DNA of 64,000 nt from NCBI GenBank assembly GCA_945901085.1, contig CAMDJV010000009.1:45003-109002 (forward strand), given 5' to 3'. Shown one piece after another: positions 62,028 through 64,000 of this stretch; positions within the stretch are counted from its first letter, which is position 1; each line of letters begins with the position of its first letter. The notes under the pieces were generated by a model, which did no database searches, was not told the origin of the DNA, and saw only the letters and a list, made by a program, of their open reading frames with translations. Both the position numbers and the translations under genes were made by a program. This stretch comes from Rhodovarius crocodyli (lineage in GTDB: Bacteria; Pseudomonadota; Alphaproteobacteria; Acetobacterales; Acetobacteraceae).

Positions 62028-63206
62028 ATGGATGTTCTGGCCGCTGCTCCCGATCTGGAGCCTGACCCCTCCCGGGGTCCGCTTCCCACCTATCGTGCAA
62101 GGGTGAATGCTGGCCGCTACGCGCCTGACCCGGCGCAGGCGATGATTGCCGAGAATTTGCAGGAATTGTGGTTCCGCCTGCGCGGTTATGCCCCCCGACC
62201 GGCGGCGGCGGCCGCTGCGGGTGGGCTGCTGGCCCGGCTGTTTCGCAAGCGCGCCTCGGAGGATGGCGCGGCGCATGCGCCTATTGGGCTGTATATCGTC
62301 GGCCAGGTGGGGCGGGGCAAATCCATGTTGATGGATCTGTTCTTCGAGGCGGCCGATGTGGCCCGCAAGCGCCGCATCCATTTTCACGCCTTTATGCAGG
62401 AGGCGCATCAGCGGATTCATCTGTGGAAGCGCGCCCATCCTGGCGAGGCCGACCCTATCCCGCCGCTGGCCGATACCATTGCCGCCGAGGCGCTGCTGCT
62501 CTGCTTCGACGAGTTTCAGGTGCATGATATTTCCGATGCCATGATCCTGGGCCGGCTATTTGATGCGCTGTTCGACCGCGGTGTGGTGGTGGTGGCCACC
62601 TCCAACACAGCGCCGGATGATCTCTTCAAGGGCAAGCCGGGGCGCGATGCCTTTCTGCCCTTCATTGCCGAGATCAAGCGCCATGTGGAGGTGCTGCACC
62701 TGGATGCGGCGAAGGATTACCGGCGTGACCGGGTGCGGGCGCTGCCCAGTTGGCATGTGCCGGCCGATGGCCGGGCGGAGCGGGCGATGGACCAGGCGTT
62801 TCATGAACTGACCGGGCTGCATCGCGGCAAACCCACCGCGCTGATGGTGCTGAACCGCGAGGTTGTGGTGCCGCAGGCGCATCGCGGCGTGGCGCGGTTT
62901 GATTTTGATGATCTCTGCGCGCGGCCGCTGGGGCCGGCGGATTACCTTGCGGTGGCGCGGGAATTCCACACCGTGCTGATTGACGGGATTCCGAGGCTGA
63001 ACCCCGAGAATTTTGACCGGGCGCGGCGGTTCATCACGTTGATCGACGCGCTGTATGAGGCGCGGTGCAAATTGCTGGCGAGTGCGGCGGCGGTGCCGGA
63101 CACGCTGTATGAGCATGGGGAGAATGCGGCGATGTTTGAGCGGACGGCGTCGCGGCTGAATGAGATGCAGAGCCAGGACTATCTGGCGCAGGCCCATAAA
63201 GAGTAG
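62028..63206 (+). CDS. zapE: cell division protein ZapE (AFG1-like ATPase)
   Basis: A 392-aa P-loop ATPase that acts at the division ring in late cell constriction. It has TYRARVNAGRYAPDPAQ near the start, Walker A GQVGRGKS (92-99), Walker B LLLCFDEFQV (156-165), the HDISDAMILGRLFDALF sensor region and VATSNTAPDDLF. Length and order match the proteobacterial family. After its stop no clear terminator is seen before the AT-rich end of the window. Confidence 0.92.
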   Translation: MDVLAAAPDLEPDPSRGPLPTYRARVNAGRYAPDPAQAMIAENLQELWFRLRGYAPRPAAAAAAGGLLARLFRKRASEDGAAHAPIGLYIVGQVGRGKSMLMDLFFEAADVARKRRIHFHAFMQEAHQRIHLWKRAHPGEADPIPPLADTIAAEALLLCFDEFQVHDISDAMILGRLFDALFDRGVVVVATSNTAPDDLFKGKPGRDAFLPFIAEIKRHVEVLHLDAAKDYRRDRVRALPSWHVPADGRAERAMDQAFHELTGLHRGKPTALMVLNREVVVPQAHRGVARFDFDDLCARPLGPADYLAVAREFHTVLIDGIPRLNPENFDRARRFITLIDALYEARCKLLASAAAVPDTLYEHGENAAMFERTASRLNEMQSQDYLAQAHKE

Positions 63207-63400
63207 GGCTGGGGTCCTGCCTGTGACAAATGCGCGGAGGGCGTATGCTGTTGAGTTGGCCTTGCTGGATTGGATACGAGGCTTTTTCTCTAGTGCCAAG
63301 GTGGATATATTGCTCAATATAAATGAATAGCAGCGGGTTTTGCGCCAAATATTTTATTCATCCGATATGGAATGCAAAATATAATATAATAGAGATGTTT

Positions 63401-63771
63401 TTATGATGAAAATAAAACGACGGCGACATTCATGGCTGCAGCAAAAACAATGACCGAAAATATTAACACCATTCCTGCGACTCTGTAGGAAAAATTCTCG
63501 TCCTCCGTTGAAACGCCCCAGGCGTGAATAATTCGGCCAATCAGTAAAATATAACATAGAATTAGAGTGATTATGATATGGGATTTGTTTATTTCTATTA
63601 TTGCAATTAAAAATAAAGCAAATGGAACATATCCAGCAAAATTGGCGTGCACACGAATGGCCCGCTCTACGGATTTATTTAGCCCGGTACCCAGGGTTAT
63701 TTTATGATTTTTATAGAAAGAAAAACAAAAAATATCGCAAAAATCGCCGAGAAAATGGGCGTTATTATCAT
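63401..63771 (-). pseudogene. MAPEG-family membrane protein, interrupted by a frameshift
   Basis: Read leftward from ATG 63771, the first frame gives a hydrophobic MAPEG N-terminal helix (IITPIFSAIFAIFFVFLSIKI) and stops soon after. The next frame continues the family: LNKSVERAIRVHANFAGYVPFAL, a middle helix pair, GRIIHAWGVS and RVAGMVLIFSVI, to the stop at 63401. One missing base in the A-run at 63708-63712 would rejoin them, giving about 124 aa. GC content is far below the window average, as in the orphan gene at 47439. It could be a true pseudogene or a sequencing error. Confidence 0.7.
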
Positions 63772-64000
63772 CTTGAATGACTCGGTGACCTTTGGGGTGT
63801 GATCAGAAAATTACGCTGTGCTTGAAGGTCCGGCTTCCTAGTATTTTGCCGATGTCGCGCGAAGGCTTGCGTGAAGCGCCTTGATCGCGGCCATTTCGGC
63901 TCATAACCGGACCTTATGGAAATTCATTACGCTTGTGACTCGTTTTTGAGATTCAAAAGGGCGGCTGGGAAAGGAATGCCTGGCAAAATGCTGGTTTTCC
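63772..64000. other. window end, no gene recognised
   Basis: About 230 bases with no supported gene. AAGGTCCGG and CCGGACCTT occur as a nine-base inverted pair about 80 bases apart here, which might be a fragment of a mobile element edge, but nothing else supports that. Confidence 0.4.

Noticed and set aside
1..64000. CRISPR array, tRNA or rRNA genes
   Set aside because: No regularly spaced direct repeats, tRNA-like cloverleaf or rRNA core was seen in any gap; small tRNAs could still be missed by eye.
63772..64000. Insertion sequence end at the right edge
   Set aside because: Only a nine-base inverted pair supports it; no transposase or target duplication is visible inside the window.

Overview
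The window is dense, high-GC bacterial chromosome. I judge it to be an alphaproteobacterium of the Acetobacteraceae type (Roseomonas-like). The grounds are the gene families present: class II DAHP synthase, a MucR/Ros regulator, an OlsB-type ornithine lipid acyltransferase, a PuuD urate hydroxylase with cytochrome tail, and several orphan Bug/TctC-type solute receptors. This assignment is inference from gene content; no rRNA or tRNA gene was found to confirm it. Genes are packed in operons with many ATGA or TGATG start/stop overlaps, and several start with GTG or TTG.

Layout. 1-7.65 kb: a cut-off HAD hydrolase and fabI leftward, then rightward pdxH, a phosphotransferase/P-loop kinase fusion, a universal stress protein, an acetyltransferase, pirin, a renalase-like flavoprotein, a second PNPOx-fold protein and two small DUF proteins. 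7.65-11.6 kb: leftward nicotinate phosphoribosyltransferase, class II DAHP synthase and glutathione reductase. 11.7-14.7 kb: fumarylacetoacetase, a cyclase-family hydrolase and a Bug receptor, headed by a perfect 12-bp inverted repeat. 15.5-19.3 kb: four overlapping glycosyltransferase genes of LPS-core type. 19.3-25.5 kb: olsB and fur, mucR, tusA, the rimI-tsaB-xth group, a FAH-family hydrolase and a P450. 25.5-28.1 kb: a candidate small RNA and uvrB. 28.1-34.5 kb: gluconolactonase-like gene, then hyuB-hyuA-Bug-pdxY. 34.6-41 kb: YeiH-family exporter, an orphan amino-acid receptor, a two-gene unit that looks like a peptidoglycan hydrolase with a secreted partner, serA and an M20 amidohydrolase. 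41-47 kb: purine catabolism (uraH, puuD), then Fe-alcohol dehydrogenase, leuC/leuD-like genes and a third Bug receptor. 47-49 kb: an AT-rich orphan gene between palindromic repeats. 49-54.3 kb: AmpG, a degenerate HldE-like protein, and two tandem proteins that look like decayed EAL domains. 54.3-61.2 kb: a dipeptide-type ABC transporter without ATPases, a racemase, and a sugar transferase/O-antigen ligase/Wzz-like export group. 61.3-63.2 kb: mobA and zapE. 63.4-64 kb: an AT-rich, frameshifted MAPEG gene.

The strongest leads outside routine annotation are the candidate toxin/partner pair (37.46-38.28 kb), the AT-rich orphan gene between repeats (47.0-48.35 kb), the degenerate HldE (50.4-51.8 kb), the tandem EAL-like pair (52-54.3 kb), the candidate small RNA bracketed by two same-strand terminators (25.6-25.7 kb), and the 12-bp operator-like palindrome at 11.66 kb. 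None is proven to be a new system from sequence alone.
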